A stretch of DNA of 64,000 nucleotides from Akebia trifoliata (lineage: Eukaryota; Streptophyta; Magnoliopsida; Ranunculales; Lardizabalaceae). The stretch spans positions 9,596,967 through 9,660,966 of the forward strand of contig CM030706.1 in the NCBI GenBank assembly GCA_017979445.1. Direction: 5' to 3'. Shown one piece after another: positions 10,224-21,980 of the stretch. Both the position numbers and the translations under genes were made by a program. The first letter of the stretch is position 1; every line of letters begins with the position of its first letter. The notes beneath the pieces are model-generated. The model saw only the letters and a program-made list of their open reading frames with translations, made no database searches and was not told where the DNA came from.

Positions 10224-10469
10224 CAAGTTTTGTTATTTAATTGGATGCACTTAGTCTAATTTTAATCTATGTTTTGTATTTGATCATTAGAATTAAAGAT
10301 TGAATTGACCAAGATCAAACATAGAGTAACTCATTGTGAGAGTGGACTTCACAAAACCAACTCATAATGGGAAGATTGGAAGAGGATTCAACCTCATATT
10401 CCCTAATCTAAATCCATGTACATGTTACAACGGATCCAAATCTCTTGTAACGTAGGGACTTCAGCCTAT

Positions 10470-10660
10470 GGTTATGATCATGTCCCTGATTCAAACCTCA
10501 CGCAATTGAGTCATAGATTTACGACATGCGTAAGACATGTGGCAGTGTAGATATTGTTTTGTTGCCACGGTTCTTATCTTGTTGATGAGTCACCAACTAC
10601 AAGTCATAAGTTTATGATATGTGTAAGACGCATGCCAATGCATGGAACATCTTTTGGTTG
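10470..10660. repeat. Dispersed and locally duplicated repeat
   Basis: A unit containing GAGTCATAGATTTACGACAT occurs near 10507. A diverged version occurs near 10601 (AAGTCATAAGTTTATGATAT). A third occurs at about 18560 (GAGTCATACATTTACGATCT), again followed by GCCAATG and TGGAAC. Its class is unknown. Flanks from 10224 to 10470 and from 10660 to 12230 hold no recognisable gene. Confidence 0.5.
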
Positions 10661-12247
10661 CAGAAAACCATTGTGTTGCTTTTCTTGTGTGAATTAGGGA
10701 ATTACAATAATACTAAATCTTAATTCACCTTTAACAGTGCGATTAGATATGAAATCGGAATCCTACCTTAGTGGGCATGTGTTTAAGATAATAATATATT
10801 CAGAAGGCTCATTGAAGGGACTACAAGTGTCTTTTGCGGACTCAGTCCTCTGAAAATGACATTTTCTTCTTAGCGGACATCTAAGGTAGCCATTGATAGA
10901 TAATAAGGTTACTCTGCCTCTGATTAGCCTGTATGTGTTGTACGCGTGCAAGGGATGAGACAATGAAGATAATTTGTTTGAGAGAAACATTGGGGAAGCA
11001 CTTTCCCAAAGTACACAAATCTTAAATGGCGTTAAGTTCCTATTAGGACTCCAAGCATGGTTTTTAAAAAACTGGGATTTGGATCAGTGAATCTTTCAAC
11101 TGCTAATCAAATTCAGTAGAAATAAGATGACTTACAGTAGTCTGTAGAGATTAGAGAATACTTTGGTCAGTAAAACCCAGGAATAACTGCAAAGAGGTAG
11201 CAACATGACTAAGGTTTAGGAAGGGTAACAATGCTAGGGTTGTTAGTGCAACTAATGCAAATAAGCACAGCAGCCGATCAAGGTGGTTCGTTCTTATTTG
11301 GACCTATATAACTACAGTTACACTCAACTTATGTAACAACGCAAATGTGTTATGTCGGATCAGGCAATATAAAGAAGTTCCTATATGCCAACACATTGTA
11401 GAAGAATATTAAGAAAGATAAACCACATGTAATTTAATAATGCATGCATGCAAGTATGTAACATAAACGGCGAGAAGCCAAGAAAACAAAATACTCTTAG
11501 AACAACTAAAATTCTCTATTTTAATACATATATATGTTTTATGCTTCTGCCTTCTGGGAGAGAGAGAGAGCTGCCAAGACGGATGCTCAAGGAAAGCGCC
11601 AAAAGGAAACACATAATATTAGCAAATTCTCTTTTGGCACTTGTTATCTGCCCTTGTGACTAAAAGGCAACATTCCCCTTTCAGGTTTTGGTAAAAATTA
11701 TACTTCAATCCATCCATTATTATCTCTAATAGGATCATTTTGCGCTTTAAATTGTTTTTAGTTAACTTCTATATTATGAATTTTTATATTTTCCAAAATT
11801 TTATGGGAATTTCAAGCTCACTCGCTTGCTTCAAGTATTTCTTTATTCTATTAATGGCATGGTTATGTTCATCTGGTCATAGATCAATTTTGGTCTTAGA
11901 TTTAATGGTTGTTGGGGGGCTTGTAGAATGTCCTCTTATGCTCCTGCCTTGGCTTGAATATTAACTGTTCTTTCTTTCGACACAATATGGAATGAAAATA
12001 CCTGATTTCATATATGTTCCATAGGAGGGGATTCGTAACACTGATGTTTGTACAGATCAGTCGTAGATGGAGAAGATGATATGGGATATGGGTCAGACTC
12101 TATGCTCTCTGAGCAGATTGAGAGGAATAGGAGCTGGATCGAGCTAAGAAGCTATTAGACAACACTGAGATTCTGAAAAACAAACAAATGGTATAAAGCA
12201 TGAAATCTATCTTAGTATGTGAATGTGCCAGATAACTATATCTAACA

Positions 12248-12518
12248 AGACTAATGCACTAGATCCCATCAGAACTTCACAGTTACGCATGCTTGGCCGA
12301 GAATAGTACTAGGATGGGGGACATCTTGGTAAGTCCTTGTGTTGCACCCTCTCCCTCTTTAAAAAAAAAGTTGCACGTGCCAACTAGCTTAGTTGGTAAA
12401 ATCTTTGGGTGATGATACAAAAGATTTGGGTTCAAATCCCAATAGCACCAAGTTACTAAACTCATTAAAAACAGGATTACCGATAATTTTAAAAAAAAAA
12501 AAAAAAAACAAACAAACA
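12248..12518 (+). mobile_element. Chimeric 5S rRNA / tRNA-derived SINE with 14-bp TSD
   Basis: Positions 12250-12352 match most of plant 5S rRNA, from about nucleotide 20 to its 3' end. Diagnostic pieces are ATCCCATCAGAACTTC, GTAGTACTAGGATGG (here ATAGTACTAGGATGG) and GTGTTGCACCCTC. After a T/A-rich joint, 12370-12500 is a tRNA-derived SINE body. It has A box TAGCTTAGTTGG (12385-12396), B box GGTTCAAATCC (12429-12439), and a tail of A18 followed by CAAACAAACAA. The whole unit is bounded by AACTATATCTAACA at 12234-12247 and 12519-12532. One duplication around both parts argues for one retroposition event. The head keeps the 5S internal control region, so two Pol III-type promoters are in tandem. 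Confidence 0.85.
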
Positions 12519-12539
12519 AACTATATCTAACAGCCATCC

Positions 12540-13160
12540 TAATTGGGCTTAGCATGGCCCAACCTGGTATCTAAATAGACCTCGTAAAACTACCCAAATC
12601 TGGACCTTTGACAACCCTAAAGAAACATGACACCCATTGGCAGTTAGCATTTGGCCAATGATAACTTTCAGCTATATCCCAATCATGCTATCAATATGTG
12701 GAGAAAATCCAATGGGTTGTACTAAAATATGTATCTATCTTTGCATTTCTGCAGGAATAACTGAGATTTTTCTCCTTCTACCCAAAGCATCTAGGAAAGG
12801 GTATTTCGTTTTCAAGAGGGAACCCTCCTTTACTTTCGAAACATGGGGTTTAAATGGTGAGGGGGAGCTCATCTCAAAAGTTTTTTGCCCCATTTTAAAT
12901 AAGGAAAAGTGGATATTAAAATTGAGAGTACCTTGCAATAAAAAGGTTATAAAGCTCTTTGTCCGATTTACCTTTCAAATCCTTCCTCTTATATACATGT
13001 GTACAATTGAATAGTTGCTCAGTTCCGAATTGAAGGATCGTGCTAAAGATTCAAAACCAATTGAATATTCTTCTTTTCTTTATTTTAAATTTTACTTAAT
13101 ATATATTATAATTTAAAATAAATAAAGATGAAATCATTCCAATGGATTGAAAATTGAAAG
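12540..13160. other. Non-coding stretch
   Basis: A 125-codon open frame crosses 12637-13014, but it shows no recognisable domain and no gene structure. Nothing else is supported here. Confidence 0.25.
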
Positions 13161-13164
13161 CTTA

Positions 13165-13518
13165 GTATCTGTTTGTTACAAATTCCAACTTTTACTTTAG
13201 GATTCTATGTCCAGGAGAAGTAAAAGCTTAGAGTATGGGAAGCTACTTCTAGGAGAATCTTGTTTGTTACAGAAGCTGACGAGGAAAGTAGTAGAGAGAG
13301 GTCGAATTGATTTTGTTGTTTAATCGATGAGTCAAGAAGAATGAGCATACGCTTTTCAGTGTTGACTTCTATTAGGACTCTTGTGCGAAAGCAGCCCCAA
13401 CAAGGCTTCTCAAAAATGCAGTTTTGGACTTCCCACAAAAGTTGTTGAAGGAGAAGCCGTTACCAACAAACGTGTTTTTCTGGCCTTTTCAGCTCAAAAA
13501 GCCATAACAAATAGACCC
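13165..13518 (+). mobile_element. Tourist-like MITE, copy 1
   Basis: The 354-bp element has imperfect terminal inverted repeats (GTATCTGTTTGTTAC at the left and GCCATAACAAATAGACCC at the right) flanked by TTA on both sides (13162-13164 and 13519-13521). TTA duplications and GGGTCTGTTTGTT-type ends identify PIF/Harbinger (Tourist) MITEs. An inverted copy lies at 23758-24116 with shared interior such as GAAGCTGACGAGGAAA and TTGTTTAATCGATGAGT. Confidence 0.75.
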
Positions 13519-13521
13519 TTA

Positions 13522-14770
13522 TTCTTGGGTAAATTAATTGTGAAATGCTTTTGTAGAAGCTCAATATCTGTTTTACATCTTGTGGAGAAAATCTACAATT
13601 TTTTGAACATTTTCTTGGCTCTTATTCCTATTTATGTATGCATATTAGACCTTTTGAGGCAATTATAGTTCTTGAAAGGCAATTTTAATTGTTCAATAAA
13701 AATGTATTTAAATGCTATTTGTTATTTGTTTTTCTTTAATTTTGCCCATCAATTGTGAAAGTTAAAAGAAAAATAAGAAGGGAAAGTAACCTTATCTTGA
13801 TTCTCCTTGAAATTAATTTCCTATTCTTCCGCATATTAACAAGGAATAAATAAATCAAATATATTTTGGGAGGCTTAGTAAAGCGGCTCTTTATGAGTCA
13901 AACTTTCATTCATCCATATTTCAAGACAAAAACATCTCTTGTTTTTTATTCACATTCTCATAAAAATGAATACTATAATTTGGATTTTGAACTAGCATAA
14001 ATATAACATTTATAGGATTGTTGAGTTTAGTCTCACATCGGACACTCATTGCCTTGTCTCTCTCCTTATAATGGAAAATCAGCGTCATTTAAGGGTACAG
14101 ATCATACTGATCATCCCATCGCAAAAACTGCAGAATTCTCAACAAAAAAAAGGTTCATTGTTTTGTAATCACAAAAACTGGCAGAAGAACATGTAATCTT
14201 GGTTATATGGTTTTGCTATTTGAAGAGGTCCAACGCTAGTTAGATAACTATTCTCGTCCCCTATGTAAAACAAATGAAGGTATGCTAGTACACTGTTGTC
14301 GAATACATATTAAGTTCATTGTTTCTAACATCTTTTTAACTCTGCATACTGATGATTGTGGATTGAATTATTTGTGAGACATGATATATCTAACTCCTGT
14401 TTTCATATTTTCATCCATTGCAGCATTAATAATTAGTGAGGGAGGTATTTTGAATACTAACTCTACTACTAAACTTGATTTTGGACAAATCAAGTTACAG
14501 AACTATAAAAACATGTACATGAACACTAATTCAGGTGCAGAAATTATAGCAGGAGTTGGATTTACTAAAAAGATCGTACCTCTGAACTCAGGAAAGGATC
14601 ATACCTAAACCATACATATCTTGCTTTAGGTTGAGTACAAAATCCTGGAAAAAAAACAAAGGAACAAGACACAGGATCCTCTTATTAGCTACGAAATAGA
14701 AACATCTTTGAAGATTCAATTAAAATGGTGTGCAAGTGAAATAATCAAAATGAACTACTAAAGATAACTA
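13522..14770. other. AT-rich non-coding stretch with LTR-like scrap
   Basis: At 14018 TGTTGAGTTTAGTCTCACAT resembles the start of many small plant LTRs or TRIMs, but no partner was found. A 75-codon open frame at 14381-14608 has no recognisable family. No supported gene is present. Confidence 0.25.
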
Positions 14771-14772
14771 CA

Positions 14773-14965
14773 CCAAAAAAGGCTATTAGGAATGGTTTTG
14801 AACCATTCCTAAGTAATCTTGAAATGGCTTCAGGACCGTTTTTTATTGAGCTGCCGCTAAGGAATTAAAACGGTTGGAAGCCGTCTTAAATGTTAGGGTT
14901 TTGGAATGGTTTTCAACCTTTAGTTTATTAAAATATTTTTCAAGAACTGTTTTGAACCTTTGGTG
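14773..14965 (+). mobile_element. CACTA-like terminal remnant
   Basis: The sequence begins CTACACCAAAAAAGGC and is followed by short subterminal inverted motifs (GGAATGGTT / AACCATTCC, and AAACGGTT). This is the style of CACTA transposon ends. The opposite terminus was not found and the terminal CACTA itself is imperfect. Confidence 0.35.
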
Positions 14966-15479
14966 ACAATCTGCAAGTATGATGTACAACTAGAGAGCAA
15001 GCAGACAAGTCTTTGCAATCAATAACAATGTGAATTGACTTCTACGTGTACCCATGAAACACGAAGTTTAGAAGTACAATCTTACCTTTAGATCTATGGA
15101 TCTCATTACAATTTTGCATAATCTGTAACTTTTCATTGTGAGACTTGTCCCTGCAATGTCAACAACATAAAAATCAGCACACTGAAGCAAAATATTCCAC
15201 ACTATATAGTACAGTCGGATTGATCCTTAGAACCTAAATAGCACTTCTAAATACTAAAGCAAATCATGGAATGTTCATAGTAACAATGCAAGACGCGAAG
15301 ATACAAAAAACATGCATAAAGCAAAGGCAAGGCCTCATGATCACTCTCTATGTCTTACTCTAATTCTTGCACTTCCTCATTCTCTATAGTATTTCTTTGA
15401 AAAAAAAAAGAGGCAATAAGACTTTATGTTATATGAAATATGATATAAATGGTTTAAGCTTAGTTCTTACGAATAGAAG

Positions 15480-15732
15480 TTATGTACCTTGGGTAGTGGA
15501 TCCAATCATTTTTCTATATGGATTTGAAGGACAAATTCTTGTCTTGTCCGAGTCGTTGGCATAAAGCACACTTTATTTTCCCTTGTCATCCTTCTTCCTA
15601 CCCTTTGTGAGATATTCAATTCCAAAAGTAACAATTGAGATGGGTTATTACTGCATCTCTCATCCGGACCTTGGGAAACATCAACTGTAGAGTCTGTAAT
15701 TACATCAGATTCAAGCTTGCAACACTTTTTAT
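15480..15732 (-). pseudogene. FRS C-terminal fragment interrupted by a hAT element
   Basis: On the minus strand this region encodes a diverged version of the C-terminal tail of the FRS pseudogene at 7871-9790. Shared landmarks are KKC-K-L-E...D-V-I-T-D-S-T, S-N-N-P-S-Q-L-L-L-L-E-L-N-I-S, and a frameshifted remnant of the zinc knuckle. The frame is cut by the hAT element at 15733. Short in-frame sequence (HLFGQKRHWINFVK) resumes beyond the element near 17456-17500, consistent with insertion into the fragment. Confidence 0.65.
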
Positions 15733-16236
15733 TAGGGGTGCACATTGGATTGGATAAATCCGAGAACCGAACCAATCCGAAGCTTTTGGATTGGATTGGT
15801 TCGGATTAAATACACCCACGGTTCGGGTACGGTTTGAAAAAAAAAATCCGGTTAATTCGGTTCGGTTCCGGATTAAGAATATAACAACCGAACCAATCCG
15901 AAATCCGAACCGTAATATATATATATATATATAATTATATATAATATATATAATGATTTAAAAAAAAAAAAAATTATTTTCTTAATTTCTCTCTTCTCCT
16001 TCGCATCGAATTTGGGGGAGGTCTATAAATCGAGAACCCTAGCCGCCGTCTTCGCCGGTCGTCTCCCTCGCTCCACCTCGTCGGAAAACATAGAGGACTC
16101 TCTCGAAACATCGCCGCTGTCTCCTTCGCTCACCTCGTCGGAAAACACAGAGATCTCTCTCTTTCGCTCGTGAAACCTCGCCGCCGTTCTCGGTCGTCTC
16201 CCTCCGTTACCTCACCTCGTCGGAAAACACAGAGGT

Positions 16237-16280
<44 letters not shown>

Positions 16281-17441
16281 GCCGTTATTCTCACTCGTTT
16301 CGAAGGTTCTATCCTTCGCTCGGATTCTCTGTGTGAAATTCAAGAACATAAATTTCTGATATATTCGAACAAACACAGTCAAGGAAAAATTTAAAAATAG
16401 ACAAACAGAAGTAAAAAAAAAAAATAGTTTATTCGTGGAAAAAGATGTCGAAAGGTAAATGATGCTCTATCAGTGTAACTATGACAAAATAAAGCTTCAT
16501 CGGAGCTTTGCTTCGTAGCCTATAACAAATCATCGTCATTTAGAGATCATGTCCACTAAATCTTTACAAGAAACACAATTTAAAAAAAAGGACACAGTAA
16601 TTTCTTGGAATGTTAAAACATTGACTCTTTGGAGTTCTGAAAACATATTGGATATATAAAACTCCATAGGAAAACTATGGAAACTGACACCGTATATTTC
16701 CAAAAATGAAAACAAATTACACATACAGACAGTGTTGCTGAAATCCTTCTGTTCAAAATTCAAATCCTATGATTCAAATTGAATCTTAAGAAAAGATTTG
16801 AATCTTTCACATGAGCCCCTTCAGATACAAATTCTAAAGTTTCTATGTGAATCTTAAAATTTCAGCACAATTTACAATTCAAGTTATACAATTCTCTTAA
16901 ATCCAATGAATTGAATAAAAGGATAGGGCAAATTTTCAGGTGGAAACAATGGCTCATCATCATTGTGTTTGTTTGTTTGTTTTTGCTTAAATACAAGAAA
17001 ACGAAAAGAATAGTGTGGTTTTTACTAATCACCTAACGTCACCTTAAACAGATGACAAGAATGCCTATCCCTACATGCAATTTGAATGAAATTTTAGACT
17101 GCTGAGATATGGAAAATAGATTAGTTTGCTGAAATAAAATTTTTATTTTCTAATTGTTTTCATGATTTTTATTTTTAATGTGTTAAAAATAATAAGTATT
17201 TTGGATTGATTCATGATTTTTATTACTATTAGATTAGTTCATTATTTTTTAATGATTTTTATTACTATTGAAAATATTAAGTATGAGAACCGAGAACCGA
17301 TCCGAACCAATCCGAACCAAGATTGGATTGGATTGGATCGGTTCTATAGGGTAATTGGATTGGTTCGGTTCCAAAGTTGTAGAACCGATCATGTTTGGTT
17401 CGGTTCCAATTTTGCCAAAATCCGAACCATGTGCACCCCTA
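15733..17441. mobile_element. Non-autonomous hAT transposon with perfect TIR and 8-bp TSD
   Basis: The 1709-bp element has perfect 12-bp terminal inverted repeats, TAGGGGTGCACA at 15733 and TGTGCACCCCTA ending at 17441. A perfect 8-bp duplication CTTTTTAT lies at 15725-15732 and 17442-17449. These are hAT hallmarks. Both subterminal regions are packed with AACCGAACCAATCCGAA and its complement, candidate transposase-binding repeats. No transposase frame exists. Positions 16010-16240 form a GC-rich leader-like segment with three copies of CCTCGTCGGAAAACACAGAG, ending at an AG|GTAACT donor. A (CT)n run follows at 16238-16276, and (TA)n lies at 15917-15953. Confidence 0.9.
16010..16240 (+). promoter_or_regulatory. 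Leader-like segment with triplicated 20-bp motif inside the hAT element
   Basis: This is the only GC-rich part of the hAT element. It begins near a TCTATAAATCG sequence and carries CTCGTCGGAAAACA three times (about 16079, 16134 and 16216), each followed by TAGAG or CAGAG. It looks like the untranslated first exon of the lost transposase gene or of a captured gene. The last copy ends at a good splice donor. Confidence 0.4.
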
Positions 17442-17449
17442 CTTTTTAT

Positions 17450-18100
17450 GTATAGTTCACTTTACGAAGTTGATCCAATGCCTCTTTTGTCCAAACAAAT
17501 GATTAAGAGGCTGGTTAGATGGTATGTCTTGTGTCGCAAACAGTTGTGTTATCAACATATATGATGAAGGAGATTTCATCCATCCTCACTTTTACAACCA
17601 TGATTTTCTTCGACTTTTCTCTAATGTTTAAATCTTGACCGAATGCAAATGGTCCAAATTTAAAATTATGGGTCCTGAAGAATTTTCTAGTTTTGTTGCA
17701 CTATCTTTTCTTGTTGGGTATGCATACTACATTTCCTTTTTTGTTCGGAGTTGCCATTTTCATTTCACATTTTTTTTATGTTTTAAGTGTCGCATATACA
17801 ATAATTTCCTTCTTAATTGTTCTAATATTTTCTTGTAGATTGATACTCATTTTGGAAGGCAATGTTGCATACATGGCCAAGTTTGTGTTCCTATGAAGAG
17901 GTAGGGCCTACTGTTTCATCTTATTACATAAAATAAATAAAAATTAGAAGCTCAATATCTATTTCTTGTTTGACAATAATTCTTCGTTTACCACATTTTC
18001 ATTGCAGGATCTTAATCACTTTTCAAAAGATAGATGATAATAAAGTATTGTACAAGTTCTCTCTAGGTCCCGAGTGGTAGGGATTATAACCTTTTTCTAG
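17450..18100. other. Non-coding stretch with possible decayed exon
   Basis: At about 17840 TTTTCTTGTAG precedes ATTGATACTCATTTTGG, and GAAGAG|GTAGGG follows near 17900. This could be an exon of about 20 codons. I recognise no family. The remainder is AT-rich with no supported gene. Confidence 0.2.
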
Positions 18101-18101
18101 T

Positions 18102-18436
18102 GAGCTGCTATTGGCACCCCAACTTGTATTTATACACCCCAATTTAAAAAAAATATGATTGAGAATAAGTAAAAGTTGGGGTGTCAATAGAAAAACTATT
18201 TCATTTTTTTATTAGATTTTTATTTTATGTTTTAAGATTTTATGAGCCTAATCATAATCGTAAACAGCTTTTGGAATTGTTTCAAGTAGTATTATAATGT
18301 TTTCTAATGTTGAGATAATAATTTGAGCCAAACCTTTGTAATGATTTAATGGTGGGTTTTGATCTATAATTGGGGGGTGAAATAATTTAAGAAAATGGAA
18401 TGTAATAAGTAAAAGTTGGGGTGCCAATAGCAGCTC
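18102..18436. mobile_element. MITE with 24-bp TIR (GAGCTGCTATTGGCACCCCA type), copy 1
   Basis: The ends GAGCTGCTATTGGCACCCCA and TGGGGTGCCAATAGCAGCTC form a perfect inverted repeat that extends to 24 bp. An extra internal copy of the terminus lies at about 18165-18191. The interior matches, in inverse orientation, the truncated copy at 24173-24404. I could not settle the target duplication, so the superfamily is left open. Confidence 0.75.
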
Positions 18437-19291
18437 TCTGTTTTTACAACCAAGTCCTTGATTCAGGGCTCAAGTGAAGAAGTTATCAATTTACAATACG
18501 TTCAACACATGGTCATGTTTAGCATTTTTGGTGTCGTGATTCTTCCTTCGTTGAGAGTCATCAATTACGAGTCATACATTTACGATCTGCGTAAAGACAG
18601 GTGCCAAAAAAGTGCCAATGTGTGGAACTTTTTTCGTGAGTGCATACCTTGTTTTATTATTTCCATCCACATTCTTTTGGTTATTTCTCACACTCATTTA
18701 TAGGGGTTTCAAATTGATAACTAGGGTTGTAGTTCGCCTTCATTGAATACTTCTTGACTTTTCACAGCAATGTTAATCGAAACCACAGTGTTAGTGTCTA
18801 GCATTTCTTTTTTAGAAGTACCTGAGCAATGTACCAATAGTATTCATTTTTTTCATTTTCAGGAAGGTACTAGATAGGGCTGACTGAATTCTTCTAACTG
18901 CATCCACCTATTTTAATAGATCTTTACAGTGCATCAATTTGTGAATCATTCATATCATATAATTCTAAGGCTACACGCAAATCATTTTCATTATAAACTC
19001 TTACATGAGGGAAATATGTCATCTAGCTTATTGATAATAGCCCTCGATTTGTTCCCCTCCAATAACTTAGATTCATTTTAAGGGGATCTCAACCTAGTAG
19101 TTTTATAGTAGAACTTGAGGCCTTAGACTACTAGATTATTGTCAAAAGTGTCATGGACTCTTTTACATAGTTACTAACATGTATACACACATGCTATAGA
19201 TTTTGCATAATTTATGAATACAAATGGATTGTATGGATTCATTTTCCTGGAATTATTAGCGTGATGGCCTTGCATCAAATCATTAGCTAAT

Positions 19292-19459
19292 GAGTCATGC
19301 TGGAGTGACCTCAAGATAGGAGCTCTTGATGTGAAAGTGGGTAGGAACCATAGATGCTTATGCACTCGTATCTCGAGGAAAGCATCTATGGTTCCCATAC
19401 ACTTTCACATCAGGGTGTGCGATGTGAGGTCCAATCTTGAGGTCACTTCAGCATTATTC
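19292..19459. mobile_element. 168-bp foldback hairpin element, copy 1
   Basis: The element folds into one long hairpin. TGATGTGAAAGTGGGTAGGA followed by ACCATAGATGCTT pairs almost perfectly with AAGCATCTATGGTTCCCATA followed by CACTTTCACATCA. The outer ends CTGGAGTGACCTCAAGAT and ATCTTGAGGTCACTTCAG also pair. It is flanked by TTAGCTAAT and TTAGCAAAT, a 9-bp duplication with one mismatch, so it is probably Mutator-like. The precursor shape resembles a young plant MIRNA hairpin. Confidence 0.75.
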
Positions 19460-19551
19460 TTAGCAAATTTGTAATGCTTAATCCTTATTAGATCAGGATC
19501 AATCCCTAACCACATAGTCAATAGAAAAAGAAATTAGCAATAGGTCAACAT

Positions 19552-20001
19552 GCCCCCAATTCATGTTGAAACTAAAGTTCTAACAAAGGTAGGTGTGGGG
19601 TTTATGTGTCATGTTGTGATATTCTTGGTTCTCATCGTGGTGATAATTATGGAACGATGATGTAGTAATAGCTTTATATCTTATTGCGTGTACTTGTTTT
19701 GTAGCTTCTGTGATGAAGCACAGGAGGCCTTCTATACATACACATCAACGGATAAAACCCAGTTAATGTTAAAGGAAGTTGTTCGCGATGAGAGTTCGTG
19801 CCTTTGTACCCCCACCAACTTGTGCTCTTAACAGATGCCCCCAATTCATGTTGAAACTACAGTTCTACCAAAGGCAGGTCTAGGGTATATGTGTCATGTT
19901 GTGACATTATTGGTTCTCATTGTGGTGATAATTATGAAACAATGATGTAATAACTGTATATCCTATTGTTTGTATTTCTTTGGAGTCTTTGTGATGTGGA
20001 T
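19552..20001. repeat. Tandem segmental duplication, about 284-bp period
   Basis: GCCCCCAATTCATGTTGAAA starts at about 19552 and again at about 19836. Each is followed by about 165 bp of closely similar sequence, including ATGTGTCATGTTGTGA and GTGGTGATAATTATG. The spacer between the copies is unrelated. No gene is visible. Confidence 0.75.
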
Positions 20002-20859
20002 GAGCTGAAATAGACAATGAACAATTATTATGTGTCAAATAGATTGCACTTGCATGGGAGCTGGATGATAAGCCGCACAAGAGAGGGAAAACATAGGGAG
20101 CATGGCTTACCTTTTTAAAAGGGTTCACTCCCTTTGTGTCCCAAAAGCGAGGAGTATGGAGAGCGGTGGAGAAATGAACTGCGGAAAACAGCCCAGATTG
20201 AATTGACAGATCAAATTCTCAACCTATGATAGAAGAATGCTCCATATCTATGGGTAGAAATCACTTATAAAGTATGGCCCGTGAGACACATTGATCAACA
20301 AGAAAATGCAATTCAGGGAATATGCCAATCTCAAATCCATCAATTGATGGAGAATCTCAAACCTCATTTTCTAGAATTTTTAAGACGTAACAGTGGACTT
20401 GATGATTGACAAGATGGTACAAGGTTTAGAAAGAATGAGAAGAACACAAGGGAGAATAAGGGTGGTGCTATTGAAAATATATATTAATGTTAACACAATA
20501 ACATTGGGAAAAGACAGTACTTTAGATAAAATGCAATGGATAAATAAGATTTATTTAGCTTACCCAAAATTTTGGAACAATACCATAATGCTGATGATAC
20601 TTCCTAGATATATCAAATTATTTGTATAATCTAGTAAAGGGAGTTCAAATGATATGATTTTAATTATTCATTTTTTTATCTTAGCAAAGAAGTGCAAGAA
20701 AAGCTTTAAATTTAAAAATATCTTAAAGTTTGAAGACTTATTATAGACAGTAGGTTTCTTATATTTACCAGCTAGTTTTGATTTGGCCATAGCAACAAAG
20801 TTCTCCATAAAACCCCCTATATAGGTGACTTGCTAATTAAATCGACGAATTAATCAATG

Positions 20860-21680
20860 ATTTATCGATAGTACTAGAGTTTGCTTGTGCCTACCGAAAT
20901 GAGCATCCTCTTTGAGATTAAGAGGGTAGGAGGGTAAGTGTAATGAATCTAGAGGTGTATTAATGAACAAAAGTGAGAAGGGAAAAGACAATAAAGTTGA
21001 AAGGATATTTTTGAAAAGTAATAAAAGAGGAAAGAAAATAAAATTAAAAATTGTCCTCAAAATTTATAATGACATTAAATCCCAATCCCTCTTTAAGAGA
21101 GAGAAAGGGATTGGAGTCCACTAATGTGTTTTATCAGATAGACAAGAGGATACTCGTGCCTAAGGTGGTAGAAGAGAGAAGACAATAAAATTGGAGGGGT
21201 ACGGTTGAAAAAGGGGTAGTTAGGAAAGTCAATAAAATTGGAGAGGTAATTTTGAAAAGCAGTAGAAGAAGAAAGCTAATAAAATTAAAATTTATTCTCG
21301 AGACACTTAATGAGATTAAATCTTAACCTCTCTTTATATGTGAGAAAAAAAGGGGTGGTGTCCACCTTTGTATTTTATTTATTATATAGACTAGAGTTTC
21401 GGTTAAGGGGGTAATAAAGAAAAAAATAAATAAAGTTGGAGGATATTATTAAAAATATTTGAGATTAAGAAAGTAAAACAAGAAAATAATAAAATGGAAA
21501 AAAGTATTATTAAAAAAGAAGGAGAAGAGGAAAGACAATAAAGTTGAAAGGGTAATATTGAAAAAAGATGGAATAAGAATTAGAATAAAGTTAGCACTAT
21601 AGTTAGAAAGAAAAAAGATAAAAGGGTAAAACCTATCCTCAAAATACATTATTTATGGGGGTATAAATCTTGAGATAAAG
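20860..21680. repeat. Degenerate purine-rich tandem repeats
   Basis: Units such as AAGAGGAAAGACAATAAAGT, TTGAAAGGGTAATATTGAAA, and a longer block with GACATTAAATCCCAATCCC or GAGATTAAATCTTAACCTC recur four or more times. Their spacing is about 100 to 250 bp. The opposite strand shows open frames that are products of this composition. No coding function is supported. Confidence 0.55.
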
Positions 21681-21917
21681 GAGCAAACGGGTGAGAGTTG
21701 ATGTTTTGTTACATTTTTTTAATATTTTGTTACGTGGTATTTTGGCCTGTTATATATGTTCATAAGGATAAAGTTGTCCAAAAAAAATTATATGTAAAAC
21801 TCCTTAGCGCATTCTCCACTTAGCATTAAGTGATAATTTAGTACTGATTTTTTTTTTTTGGTACAAAATTCAACATTTAATGCTAATTTTTTTTGCAAAA
21901 CAAACACGTTAAAAATA

Positions 21918-21954
<37 letters not shown>

Positions 21955-21980
21955 ATATATATATATATATATATATATAT
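21918..21980. repeat. (TA)n microsatellite
   Basis: About 60 bp of alternating TA with one C interruption. It is the insertion target of the foldback elements immediately downstream and continues as short TA runs between and after them (22394-22406 and 22795-22836). Confidence 0.9.
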
